A stretch of DNA of 64,000 nt, taken from the NCBI GenBank assembly GCA_947561715.1, contig OX387200.1, positions 10,976,501 through 11,040,500 of the forward strand, written 5' to 3'. Source of the stretch: Ascidia mentula (taxonomy: Eukaryota > Chordata > Ascidiacea > Phlebobranchia > Ascidiidae). The position numbers and the translations under genes were made by a program. The notes below the pieces were generated by a model. The model had not been told where the DNA came from. It saw only the letters and a list, made by a program, of their open reading frames with translations, and ran no database searches. Position 1 is the stretch's first letter, and every line of letters starts with the position of its first letter. This document shows positions 13,941 through 24,432 of the stretch, in pieces.

Positions 13941-15592
13941 GGAGAGTATTGTTCGGTTGTTGCGTTCGCACGCACCGTTTCCTTGAGGATGATACGCGGT
14001 CGTCCGGGTCTTTCGGCAGCCATCAACCGTGCTAGCTCTTTAAATAAAATAGATTCAAAGTTTGCACCTTGATCGGAATGGATTACGTCCGAGACGCCGT
14101 GTACCGTAAACCAACGATGAAACATTGTCCCGGCTACGTCTTCTGCCCTTTGCGTCCTGAGTGGCCATGCGCGCACGTATTTAGTGAATATGTCGCATGC
14201 AACCAATACGTATTGATTACCACTGGAGGTCGCCGGAAGTGGCCCCATTATGTCCACCTCGACCCGCTCCATTGGTTGCATCTCCCCGGAAGGAACCAAC
14301 GGAGCGCGGGGCCTTGCTGTAAACTTCTTACTTCTTTGGCAGTGGCGACAGGAACGGACATATGCCTCAACGTCGGTCCTCCAACCGGGCCAGAAGTGTC
14401 TTTCTTCGATCTTCGAACAGGTTTTTGCCATCCCGAGATGGCCACCGCCAAGTGGTGCGTCGTGCAAAACGGACATAATCGTTTCTCTGGTGGTCTGTGG
14501 AGTGATAAGGCGGTACACACACGCGCCCGGTTGATGTAAGGAGTCACTCGTTTGATACAACAAGTTGTTTTGAACGATTAACCGCCCGAATTGCCCCCAA
14601 AGGTGTCTGGTCATCGTCGAGGCAGACCTAACAGTTCGGTAAGGTGGTCTCTTGCCAAGGTTTAACCACCTAAAAGCCGGGGAAATTTCGGGGTCGTCGT
14701 GTTGGGCTTTACTTATTTCCTCGTATGGCAGTCCAATGGAGCGACGCAAGTCCAAGGAATAAACTTCTCCTCTACCGTTGCGACGACATTGTGTGCCGTA
14801 AGAAGTGTTGGCCCGGAATGGCAGTGTCGGTCTTTGCTGGGCTGTGTTCACCACCTGCGATGTGGGTTGTTGACTTGGTCTAAAAGGTATGGATTTGAAC
14901 GTCCTATCGCTACCGCGTGGTCGACAACAATCTCTTGCCATATGGCCAGGTACACCACAGTTGTAGCAAACACTTGCGGACTTACTTGGGCGCAACCTCT
15001 GTGGTGCGGGTCGTTGGAGACCGTTGAGACCACGGATGTCATCGAGCTCGTTGCGAAAGCTATCAATAGATCGCTGCACATTCGAATTAAGCTCGACCAA
15101 AGTGTTTTTGAGTTCGATTAGCTCGGGATTTCGGGTTAAACTTATTGATGTAACGGGAAGAGAGCCGTGTGACACATCGGACTCGACGACCATTTTAGCC
15201 CAAACACTGAAATTCCGCTGTGGGCACTTTTGTCTAAATGAGTCCACTAGTTGGCGGTCCTTGAGACCCCGCAATAAAGAGAGAAGCATCACCTCATTTT
15301 TAATGGCGGCCTCGGCTGCCCTCGGGTATGCACGGGCAGCTAAAGCTTCTATGGCATACACAAAAGTTCTACCGTCTTCTTGTTGCCCTTGGATTCGGTT
15401 GACCAACTGGCTTCTCAGCGCGCATTGGCCAGTGGGGTTTACTCCGACTGCTTTGGCTTTAGTAACTATCTCTTCAAATTGCATTTCGTACAGATTATCG
15501 GCCCCGTTTTGAATATCCCATATAAAGTCTTTGTCAACATTTGTTAAGAAAAGGTGCTTCTTAACCTCTAAACTTCTTTTATGCGGGCGCAA
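13937..15592 (-). pseudogene. Gypsy gag-integrase in-frame fusion
   Basis: A 551-aa frame. The first half is gag-like with one CCHC knuckle near residue 210 (CYNCGVPGHMARDC). Soon after come the integrase HHCC zinc domain (GGGHLGMAKTCSKI, SCRHCQRSKK) and the start of the catalytic core (VEVDIMGPLP, HSDQGANFE). The expected protease, reverse transcriptase and RNase H, normally about 2.5 kb, are missing with the frame kept open across the join. Whether the fusion is made as protein is unknown. Confidence 0.88.
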
Positions 15593-15745
15593 TAAGAATT
15601 AAAAACTTGTAAAAATGAGGTAAAATTGTCTCCGTTTCTGAAATGCGGGGGAGTCATGCCGATGTTAAAAGCCATCCTCCGGATCAAGAAAAACGAACCT
15701 TAGTCCTTTCTCGTGTGACAGGAACTCTTCTTCTGTGGTTGCAGC

Positions 15746-15763
15746 GTCCTGGCGTGCTCGCCA
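15746..15763 (-). other. Primer-binding site of the gypsy element
   Basis: Six bases inside the 5' LTR, the minus strand reads TGGCGAGCACGCCAGGAC. It begins TGG and resembles the tRNA-Arg-type site of the mdg1/412 lineage; the tRNA assignment is an inference. Confidence 0.6.
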
Positions 15764-15769
15764 ATTTCG

Positions 15770-16239
15770 TGTTACGCTTCTTAAAATAAACGCTTTCCTT
15801 GGTTCTCAGGACGCTGCATTCACGGCTAACCACAAGCCTGTTCCAGCACAACCGTTTAGATAAAATCTTGTTCATAAAACTATAAAAATTGCACCGACGA
15901 ATCACAATCTGCCCAAACAGTCTGCCCTCCGATTTTTCTTAGAGTCTCGTGTTCGTCCCTTTTTATCTTTTCTCTCGCCAGTCATTGGCCCAACCGTGTC
16001 ACGTGAGAGGAAGGGAGCTAGCGCTACGATATCAAATCAACGTGCGGTGACTGGTGCGTTCGAGACACTTAAATAATAAATACAAAAATATAAATCAATA
16101 CAAAACATTTAAATGAACAGGTGGAAGGTGAAATAACAAAAGGTGAAAAAGAACGTGGCGTAAAAGAATACGTGATTTAACGAAAGCGTGAAACTTGGAA
16201 ATGAAACGCAAACAAGTGGGCAAATTCTTTTGCGCTACA
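15770..16239 (-). repeat. 5' LTR of the gypsy element
   Basis: 470 bp, upstream LTR on the element strand, followed on its inner side by the primer-binding site. Confidence 0.93.
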
Positions 16240-16679
16240 TAATCACGCGTTCAACGCATGTCCAAGTTGTGATGTCCAATAAAACGACATGGGAAAAAAG
16301 AAGAACTCATTTCCGGTTTAGGTCAATTCCTGACCGGACAATTTAATAGGAAAAACCTGCCGAGCTGGTGGCAGGTGAAAAAATTGTAGCCGGTAGAAGC
16401 AGCCACATTATAGATGTGTTATAAACCATGTAATTTGGGCAATAAAGTCATATAGGTAACTTAGGCAACCAAACTAACTATGTAAATCAAGTTAAAATAA
16501 TTACAGACATTTCTTTGGCAAATAATAAATAAAGGTTGATTTAAACACAAGTACTTCTTTCGCAAATGATAAATAAAGCTAAAATAAACATAACTACTTT
16601 TAGTTATTCTGAAAACAAAGTCTACCTATACATAAATAACCTATTAGCGCACTTAGTTAATTAAGTTATATAAATAACT

Positions 16680-16960
16680 GACGTAATCGACCAAATCGGT
16701 CAACTTCAAGTTGCATTCAAGTTGCGCAACAACCGCAGACTATATAAGCAGAGCAACTAGTGCCTGCCAAATCAGTGTGTTTTAACTGTTGCTGTGTAAG
16801 GGTCTAGGTTGTTGGTTCTGCTTTAGTACACTGTATAGGAGCCCCAATTGTACTGTACTGTACTTGGATTTATTCGTTGGATTATATCAATAAATGGATT
16901 TATGAACAACTTTGGACTGGCTTGAAGCTTGGTGGATGTATGTGTTTAGTCGGGAGTTAG
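16680..16960 (+). other. Promoter/poly(A)-like segment, possible solo LTR
   Basis: TATATAA at 16741-16747 is followed about 150 bp later by AATAAA (16889-16894), the spacing of an LTR R region. I could not define matching LTR ends or a target duplication, so this is tentative. The rest of 16244-17639 shows no coding exon. Confidence 0.3.
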
Positions 16961-17639
16961 ACTATTTAGAAGACGCACAGACTTGTGTAAAGGAGTTCTT
17001 TAACTCCAACAGTAAACCTTGAGATAGAGAAGGCAAGTTGCCTACGAGGCCGAGTTGCCAACGAGACTCAGTCGGATCCGTTAGGTGCGAGGCCGAGACG
17101 CAGTCGTACCCCACGGTCGCCCAGCGGGGACATACCCCGACAACTGGCACACCGACAGTATGTGACATATATAGCGCTAAATACTACTTTTTCCAATACA
17201 CACAAACATATGTATTTACTGTTTATCCTGTGACATGTGTTGTATAATTTATTTCTGTGACAAAATACTGTAAAAAAATATGCTCTATTTTCTGTTCAGG
17301 TCGTTTCAAGTTGAATTGTGTTGGTTACTTTTGAGGGAAAAGAAAATTGAAAATGTGGTGTAGTTCATACTACACCTGACAAATTCCTGCAAATGTGTCA
17401 TTGGTAGGGGAGTCAGGAGATAATAGGAGGGAGGTTAATAAAATTTTCATGCTAGGTACCACGAATCCATACGAGTTGATAAACCCTTCGGTATCTGAGA
17501 TCAATTCCTATTAGAATGCAACAGTACAGTCAAACGATAACGCGTGAAATATGTCCTCATTAAAGTCATTTCGTCATAAGGGACAAACAGAAAGAAAGGC
17601 AATCTTCGACCAAAACGAATTTCAATGCCAGTGATATCG

Positions 17640-18134
17640 GTCAATATTGGCACCTATTGCAAGAACGCCGAGCAGAATTGTTTTAATAGGGAAGTTTTTC
17701 GCATGCCGACATTACGCCATTATGCTGATTCGCTAAAAGCGGGTCGTCTTCAATGGACGATTTGAAGGTCATCCGGCACCTTAATTTCAAATTTGTTAAT
17801 TGCATGTGGTAGAGCATTAAATTTCCGTTCCCTTGATGTTGGTCAATATTGGCACCTATTACAAGAACGCCGAGCAGAATTCTTTGTTTTAGGGTAGTTT
17901 TTCGCATGCCGCCATTATGCTGAATCGCAAAATCAGGAGATTTTTTTAATTCGCGATTTTTTTGATTGATACAGCTGCGAAAAAATTTGTTTAAATGTTT
18001 TTTGAGGTTTGAACTGCTTGCTCATGTCTGTAATTTGATTCTAATCCAAAAGAAACCAATTTTTGAGTAAATGCCTGTTGTACCTTGCAAAATGTGGCAA
18101 ATTTGCAAAATTATTCTGCCAGAATGAGGGTGGT
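17640..18134 (-). repeat. Right, inverted copy of the 202-bp unit and outer arm
   Basis: This is the reverse complement of the left arm: a full 202-bp unit, a partial second one, then the unique outer part ending AGAATGAGGGTGGT. Confidence 0.85.
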
Positions 18135-18727
18135 CTTTGTGAGACTTTGTGCAGCATTGTGCCCACCTTGTTCCCCTTTATAGCCTCCCACCCCCTTTGT
18201 TGTTGCTGAACGGTGTAGGGTCAATTTCATGTTTTTTGAACTATTTAAAAGTGTCGAGAGAACTTGAAATAGCCTACTTATCTGACGATTCCAAGTTAAT
18301 AATTTGTTCTTATTGCCCAAATTTGAACATTACTTGTTTAAAGTATAGTAAAGGTTACGAAGCGAACGACGGTTGAAAAGTACATTTGTGTAACAATAGC
18401 CTACTTGTTTAAATTATAGTAGACTGAGGTTGGGCAATTAACAGCATTTTTTTATTTTAAACTTCCCGTTTGAACCCAAAAGGCGATTATGTTTGGGACA
18501 GGGCTATTTTGTGGCAAAATTTTAATCAATTACGTGTAATGCGTCTTAAATAATCATTTTTCTCTATTTACGATGACTTATTAGTCTAAAATAAACGAAC
18601 TCGCCATAAATAAATTAGTGTTCCTAAATTTCCTTAGGTTTCCTATTCCGTAAAATATGTCCGTGAAATGTATGTGAGTTTTTTTTGTGGAAAACCGTCT
18701 AAAAATCTAGTTTTTTGTCGTAACGTA
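18135..18727. other. Upstream of the rhomboid gene; nothing recognised
   Basis: AT-rich. An in-frame ATG at 18668 precedes the chosen rhomboid start by 20 codons and could be an earlier start. Confidence 0.5.
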
Positions 18728-21700
18728 ATGAATGATTTTCATACAAATGGTGCTACTCCAGACCACAGCTTGTTAGCTGAAAACGAACATAATGCGGAAC
18801 TGCAACCACGATTAAAAAGCACTGAAACAACTGAAATTGATGGTGAGATCTTTTTCTTTTGGCTTTGTAAAAAATATTTTTTTTTGGTAGTTTTTTGATG
18901 CACAAAAATAAGTTTTGTTTTTGGTGCTTGGTTTATTCTTTGACAATTTCTGCTTTGCATAAACATAACATTTTTTTCAAAGGACTACTCAATGCACTAC
19001 ACAGTTTATTAAAGAACTCTTATCTAAACCAATGCATTTTCACAGAATCTTTACCTGCAGAATTATGACGTCAGTCCCCATTGTTGACGCAAAATTAGAA
19101 CCATGATAAACAAAAGATAATAAAAATATATCATAAAAAGCCTATCCTCTGCATACATTTTTAATTTTTCATCAGCAAACAGCACAGATTAATTTGTATA
19201 TTATATATATATACATACAGGGTGTCGATTTATGAATGCCTTTTTCGCCATTCCAAGTATTCGACATGCGACGCCGCTGTTGGACACAGGCGGCGTGAAT
19301 AAATGTTAAGTTACTGGTATGCAATAGCTTGAACAGATCAACGCTATTGTTATCTACCAAAGTCCATAAATTGAATTACTATAATTATTCACAATCTAAA
19401 TTCTCTTGATTAGCACTCTTTTGTAAAAGACTGACTTGTAACCTATTCTAACCCAGTATTGGTATTTGTTGTGGTAAATTACTCTTTTGTTGCTAAATAG
19501 TATATTTTTGATAACAGGGCGCTTTTCAAGAAAAATTGGTTGTTGTTCAAACCTTAACAAAAGATTGGCTGACTTTGTCCTCACCACTGATGAAGACAAG
19601 CTATTGTACCTTAAACAGTACAATTGCAATCCACCTCCTCTATTCATCCTAGTTATATCACTGGCTGAGGTAAGCCAAAACACAAACAATTTAGGGGTGG
19701 CTGTTCATTAATTTTAAGGAACTTCAGTTTTGCTTTTAAATGTGGAAAATCGAAAGTAGTTCTATTTTAATATTTATAGTGATAAAAATATCACAACAAA
19801 AAATGTAGTAGCCTTGCATTAAAACTTTTTTTAAAAATTCTTTGGGCTTTGGTGTATATTGCAGCGTACAATTAGGATTCCCAGTCGCTGCTTTGCTGAA
19901 GCTAAAGTCTGTTTGCGTGTTCTTGCTGATATAGACTACTGAATTAAAAGCTATCCATACCAAAAGTACTGCTGCTTAATGATACACTGCAGATTGCCAC
20001 TTAAAAATTCTGATCTATGTTCATCACAATGGCCAATTTGTATGTTTGAATATTAATTACGTTTGTGGATTCCAATTTTAAATATTGTTGAATTTTTTGG
20101 AGACAAACTGTTGTTTGCATATAATAACACCACACAGTGGTACACAAACAATATTAAAATGCCCAATTTTAGTGCCTATGATTGACATGAAATATGCTGA
20201 CATTGTACGGCATATTTACTATCAGTCTTTTCAACAATATTTATTAATGTTGTGAGATTCAGGATTCAGTTTGATTTTTTGACTATTTTTGTCATGCAAA
20301 AAATAAAACTTATTACATTAAGTTAAGTAAAACCCATTGGTTTCATAACCAAAGTCAGCTTAACATTCACTATGCATAGTATGCATGTTTGACTGAGAAA
20401 ACTTTTCTTGGGATCCTAGATCCACTGACTCTGTTGTGCACTATGAAGGAAAAATTGGCATGTTTGGCACATTTTTAAATGCAGGACAAGGGTCAACCAG
20501 GAGGATACAATAATAGATGTATTGCTGCGAAGGTTGTTTAGACACAAATATAACATACATTTTATTGATATGTATGTAGCAACTACTGTATTTGAAGTAA
20601 ACCACAGCTTGTGTTGATAATTTTTTTCTATTACTTTTACAGTTACAAACGTCAGCCCAGAGATAATTTTTTTACAGTAGGCAACAAACTGTTGCAATAA
20701 GGGTAATTTCCCAAATTTTTTTCCTTTTTTGAAATTTCTGCCTAAGGCAGAATTTTAACACATATTTTCATTATTTCACACCATTAAAAACCAAGAACAA
20801 TCTTTACTTGGTCAACCTGCATTTCCCCAAATTCAAATACAAGGCAGAATGGAGGTTTGGTCATAGAAGCTTTTCTGTATTCTTGTTTACAGCTTGTTGT
20901 TTTCATTTACTATGGTGTACAAGCTGAACACAAACAATGGATCACAATCAGTGCTGGACTTACCTCATCACCATTGATATATGATCCATGGAAGCGTGAA
21001 GAGATTTGGAGATTTTTATCATACATGTTTTTGCATGCTGGGTAAAAGTTTGAATAGCAATGGCTGTGGTTTTGTAGTACAATATTGCATAAATTTGTAC
21101 TTTATTTGTATTTTTTTTTTTAAAAACAACACCCAATTACATAAATACTTTATATTTTGATCAGAATTGAACACATTCTTGGCAATGTTGTCTTGCAAAT
21201 AATGGTGGGAGTGATGCTAGAAATGGTTCATAAAAGTCTACGAGTGGGCATAGTTTACATGTCTGGAGTTTTAGCAGGTAACAGTGACTGTGCAAAATTA
21301 TATTTGTCATTTTTTTGTTTAAACTTTTCATCTACCCGTTTATTCTATACTCCTATTTTAAAGGTTCTCTTGCAAGTTCAATGTTTGACCCTTTTGTTTT
21401 CCTTGTTGGTGCCTCAGGAGGTGTTTATGCTCTTCTAGGAGGATATTTGTCAAATGTAGTGATGGTAAATATTTCTTAGCCAGTGATAACAATTATTTTG
21501 TTGAATATCAAGATTTTGAGATAAGTTTGATTAATTTGGATTCCTTGTAACATGAGCTTTTTCCTTATTTAGAACTGGTCAAAGTTGGCATTTAATGGAC
21601 TGCATCTCCTGCTGGTGCTTGCAATAGGTAAAAAAAAATATTTTTATAATTTCAATTCTCTGTATTAGGGTGGTCCAAATGCAGATCATGATATTTTGCG

Positions 21701-22465
21701 CATCATCACAATATTATTAATTTATTGTGTTTTCAAATAAAAGTTAATTTGCAGTTAATTGGTTATTGCTTCCATGAATGCTCACAAATTTTAAAAAACA
21801 TAGCTTGACAACTTTTGTTGCTGTCTATGTAATTGGTGTACTTTTTGCATAACAAAGCTGACAGGATACCTTAATGTGTTTTGATTCGGACAAGAGGCAT
21901 GCAACCATCAAATATAAAAGTCATATCTTTATTATGTGAATGTTTTCAATTAACTCAATTCATTTTCAACAGTATAGGGCCTTTATGAAACAATTGTTTG
22001 TTGTGTCATTGCTCGTTGGTAAATAACCCGTCAACAACTCCGTTTTCGAAAGCATTTCTGCTACAAATTCAACTCCCCCCGCATTTTTTTTCTTGATCCG
22101 CCACTGGTAAAGGCAAATGTGGTTTTGTACTATTTGGTGTAGTTAAATAGCCTCTTCAACTTTTAAGGGTCGGATATCAAATAAAGATTTCCACCAAATG
22201 TGTGTTTGTTTCAGCTGTTGTTGATATTGGATTTTCTTTATACCGGCGAATTGTGGTTATGTCTGATGACACGCCACAGGTTTCTTTAGCTGCACATTTT
22301 GCTGGTGGTTTGGCTGGAATTACAATTGGATATGTTGTTTTCAGCAACTTTAACAAAAGTTTAATCAGTGACCCGAAATGGTGGGCATGCTTGGTTGCAT
22401 ATCTTGTAGCTTGTGCTTTGGCTGTTTTTTGGAATTTATTTTTATCTCCTGCGGGGACAATTTGA
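18728..22465 (+). CDS. RHBDL: Rhomboid-related intramembrane serine protease (RHBDL type)
   Basis: Seven exons in phase: 18728-18842, 19518-19669, 20893-21041, 21165-21277, 21364-21464, 21573-21627 and 22215-22465; 311 aa. Rhomboids of this class sit in Golgi, endosomal or plasma membranes and cut single-pass proteins such as EGF-type ligands within the membrane. The core matches animal RHBDL2/3: [44 protein letters not shown], the catalytic GASGG (Ser about 194) and AAHFAGG (His about 256), with multiple hydrophobic helices and the C-terminal [10 protein letters not shown]. Both catalytic residues are present. Upstream, ATG 18668 is in frame and possible; 18728 gives [12 protein letters not shown]. 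No EF-hand region, present in some RHBDL1/3 proteins, is visible, but a weak possible exon lies near 18983-19066. Which paralogue it represents cannot be told. Confidence 0.93.
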
Positions 22466-24432
22466 TTTTGTTGCTGCTTAATGGTGCACCACAATTTACC
22501 TTATGCAAAAATCATTTTTATTACTGATTTTTTTGACATTTTTATACTTCTTGTTGTTGTAACCAGTTTCCATTTACGTCATTTTTTTAGTTGTTTTTAC
22601 TTATTTCCATTGTACTTCTCTTCGATGCTTGTATAATCTTTACTTATTTGTTTTTGGGAGCCTTTGTACTTTTACCATTTATGGCAAGCATGTTTTGTTG
22701 GCATGTGTCTCTTAAGTTACCTTTAATAACATATTTTGACTTTTGCTGTAGGGAGCAAGGTAGCTTTACAGGTGTTCACCTGGAAATTTTGCGTAAAAAA
22801 AATTCGTTGGCTTATTAAAAATAATCGTCGTTTGCTGCAAAAGTAACAAATAATCTTAAAGCTACCAAACACGGGAACCATAACCGTAAAACTATGGGCT
22901 TACAAGTACAAATGTTTGTATATAACAGTGCTACTCAAACTTTTCATGCGGCGTATCGGCGTCACATTTTACAAAATAACGAAGTTTTTGCCAGCTGGTA
23001 ATGCCCAATTTTCCCACGTCACAATAGAAGGAGGACGTCACAAAGCAATCCGTAATGAATGTGGGTAAATTTGTTCGCTAGGGCGAATGTAGTTCTAGTG
23101 GGGTTTTGGGCGTTTTGAATCAGTTGGCAAGAAGGTCATTGAGAAAATTGGATCAAAAAGGCAGCTCAAACTTCAGGCAATGCAATTGGATTTTGTGGAA
23201 AAATGAATGGTTTAAGTTTTGTGCAAGACCTGTAGCACCACACGCATGTATCCCAACTTAATTTGGAACACAGACGGACCGAAGGCTGCAGGCGGAGTTA
23301 GGCTTTCCTGTAGAACTCTCACAGTTTTCTGGCATCCGGCTCGACGACAAACCTTTTTTACATTGTAACTTGTTAAATACCCGTTCGCACTTTATTCTCT
23401 CTGTCACCCAACTACACTTAACTGGCCAACTAACATGCGATAGAAGTTACTCGCTCGGCCACTAACGCGCTTGGAATAATTTAAAGTTACGCCACCTAAT
23501 ATTGCAAGGTGTCTTCTATTCAAGAAATTTGTCTGCTCACGGAGTCCAAATTTAGTAGTCTACAGCAAGAACACGCAAGCAGACTTAGCTTCAGTCACAG
23601 CAGCCGACCGAATTCAATTGGTACGATGCAGGCCCATATATGTCCACTACAAAATAGCAAAGTTAGTTTTTGAATAATTGTCTAAGCAAACCCCAGGGCT
23701 GTTTATGCCCATCTTCCAGAAGGATGTACAAATCCTTGCTGTGTAGCCTTTTGTCCCATCCAGGTGCAATAATTTTTCTTTGAAGTTAGGGGAATAAGCC
23801 TATATTAGAAGAATATATAGAGAGCCAGCAACGGTTATTGGAATACAAGTAGAAAAGTCGACAGGTGCATTATCGTAGAGGACCTCGAAAACAGGATTTC
23901 TTTGGTTTATTTGCCATGCAGGTCCTGTACTAACTTACGGAAGGAAAAGTTAATTGTACTGTAAATCTAGGAAAGCCACTTGTATTATTACTGAATATAG
24001 TCACCGGCATTGGCTTTTAGAAACACTTACTTCCGAAAAAATACGTTTGTTAATGTTGAATTTATGACCAACACATTTTGCGGAAAAATGAATCACAAAG
24101 TTGCTACCCGATTCGTTGTTTTTGTTGGTCCATCTTTTGTCTACGAACTTAGCACAAATTCATTTGATGGAATGCAGATCACCTTCAAAACTCAATTGCC
24201 AGGATTTAGTTGAGATATATAACCGATATTTAGTCAAGATGATAGCCGGAAATTATCGCAGCCAGCAGCAAAGTTTAGGGGCTGATTCCCCCCAAAAAAC
24301 TAATATTTGAATTTCTTCTGAATGAATAGTTTATTCTTTTGCAAATGTTGAAAAATTAAATACAAAAGTAGCAGTTCAAATATTGCAAATGCACAAAAAG
24401 TTTGTACAAATCTCAGCTGTGTTGCTTGAGAC
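22466..24432. other. Gene-free interval after the rhomboid gene
   Basis: This holds the 3' flanks of the rhomboid gene and of the ZP gene. Short open frames are scattered here, but none has splice-compatible neighbours or a recognisable motif. Confidence 0.6.

Larger units (their letters stand above)
12729..16239 (-). mobile_element. Ty3/gypsy LTR retrotransposon, internally deleted, minus orientation
   Basis: Two 470-bp LTRs (12729-13198 and 15770-16239) differ at a single noticed position (GCGTCTCG versus GAGTCTCG) and are flanked by a 4-bp duplication TAAT (12725-12728, 16240-16243). On the minus strand the LTRs read TGTAGCGC...GCGTAACA. The interior encodes a gag-like part with a zinc knuckle running straight into integrase; protease, reverse transcriptase and RNase H are absent, so it cannot replicate alone. 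Near-identical LTRs mean a recent insertion, probably with proteins supplied by a full copy elsewhere. Confidence 0.93.
11440..18134. mobile_element. Large inverted-repeat (foldback-like) element, host of the gypsy insertion
   Basis: The sequence from 11440 inward (beginning ACCACCCTCATTCTGG) reappears as its reverse complement ending at 18134, and the match continues inward through the 202-bp unit as far as about 17640. Left arm about 11440-12340, right arm about 17640-18134. Without the gypsy insertion the unit would be about 3.2 kb. I see no transposase. It may be a foldback-type DNA element, or two copies of a repeat that happen to be inverted; clear target duplications were not found. 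Confidence 0.55.

Noticed and set aside
18982-19070. Possible second exon of the rhomboid gene ([16 protein letters not shown])
   Set aside because: No usable donor before the stop codon, and exon 18728-18842 joins 19518 directly in phase.
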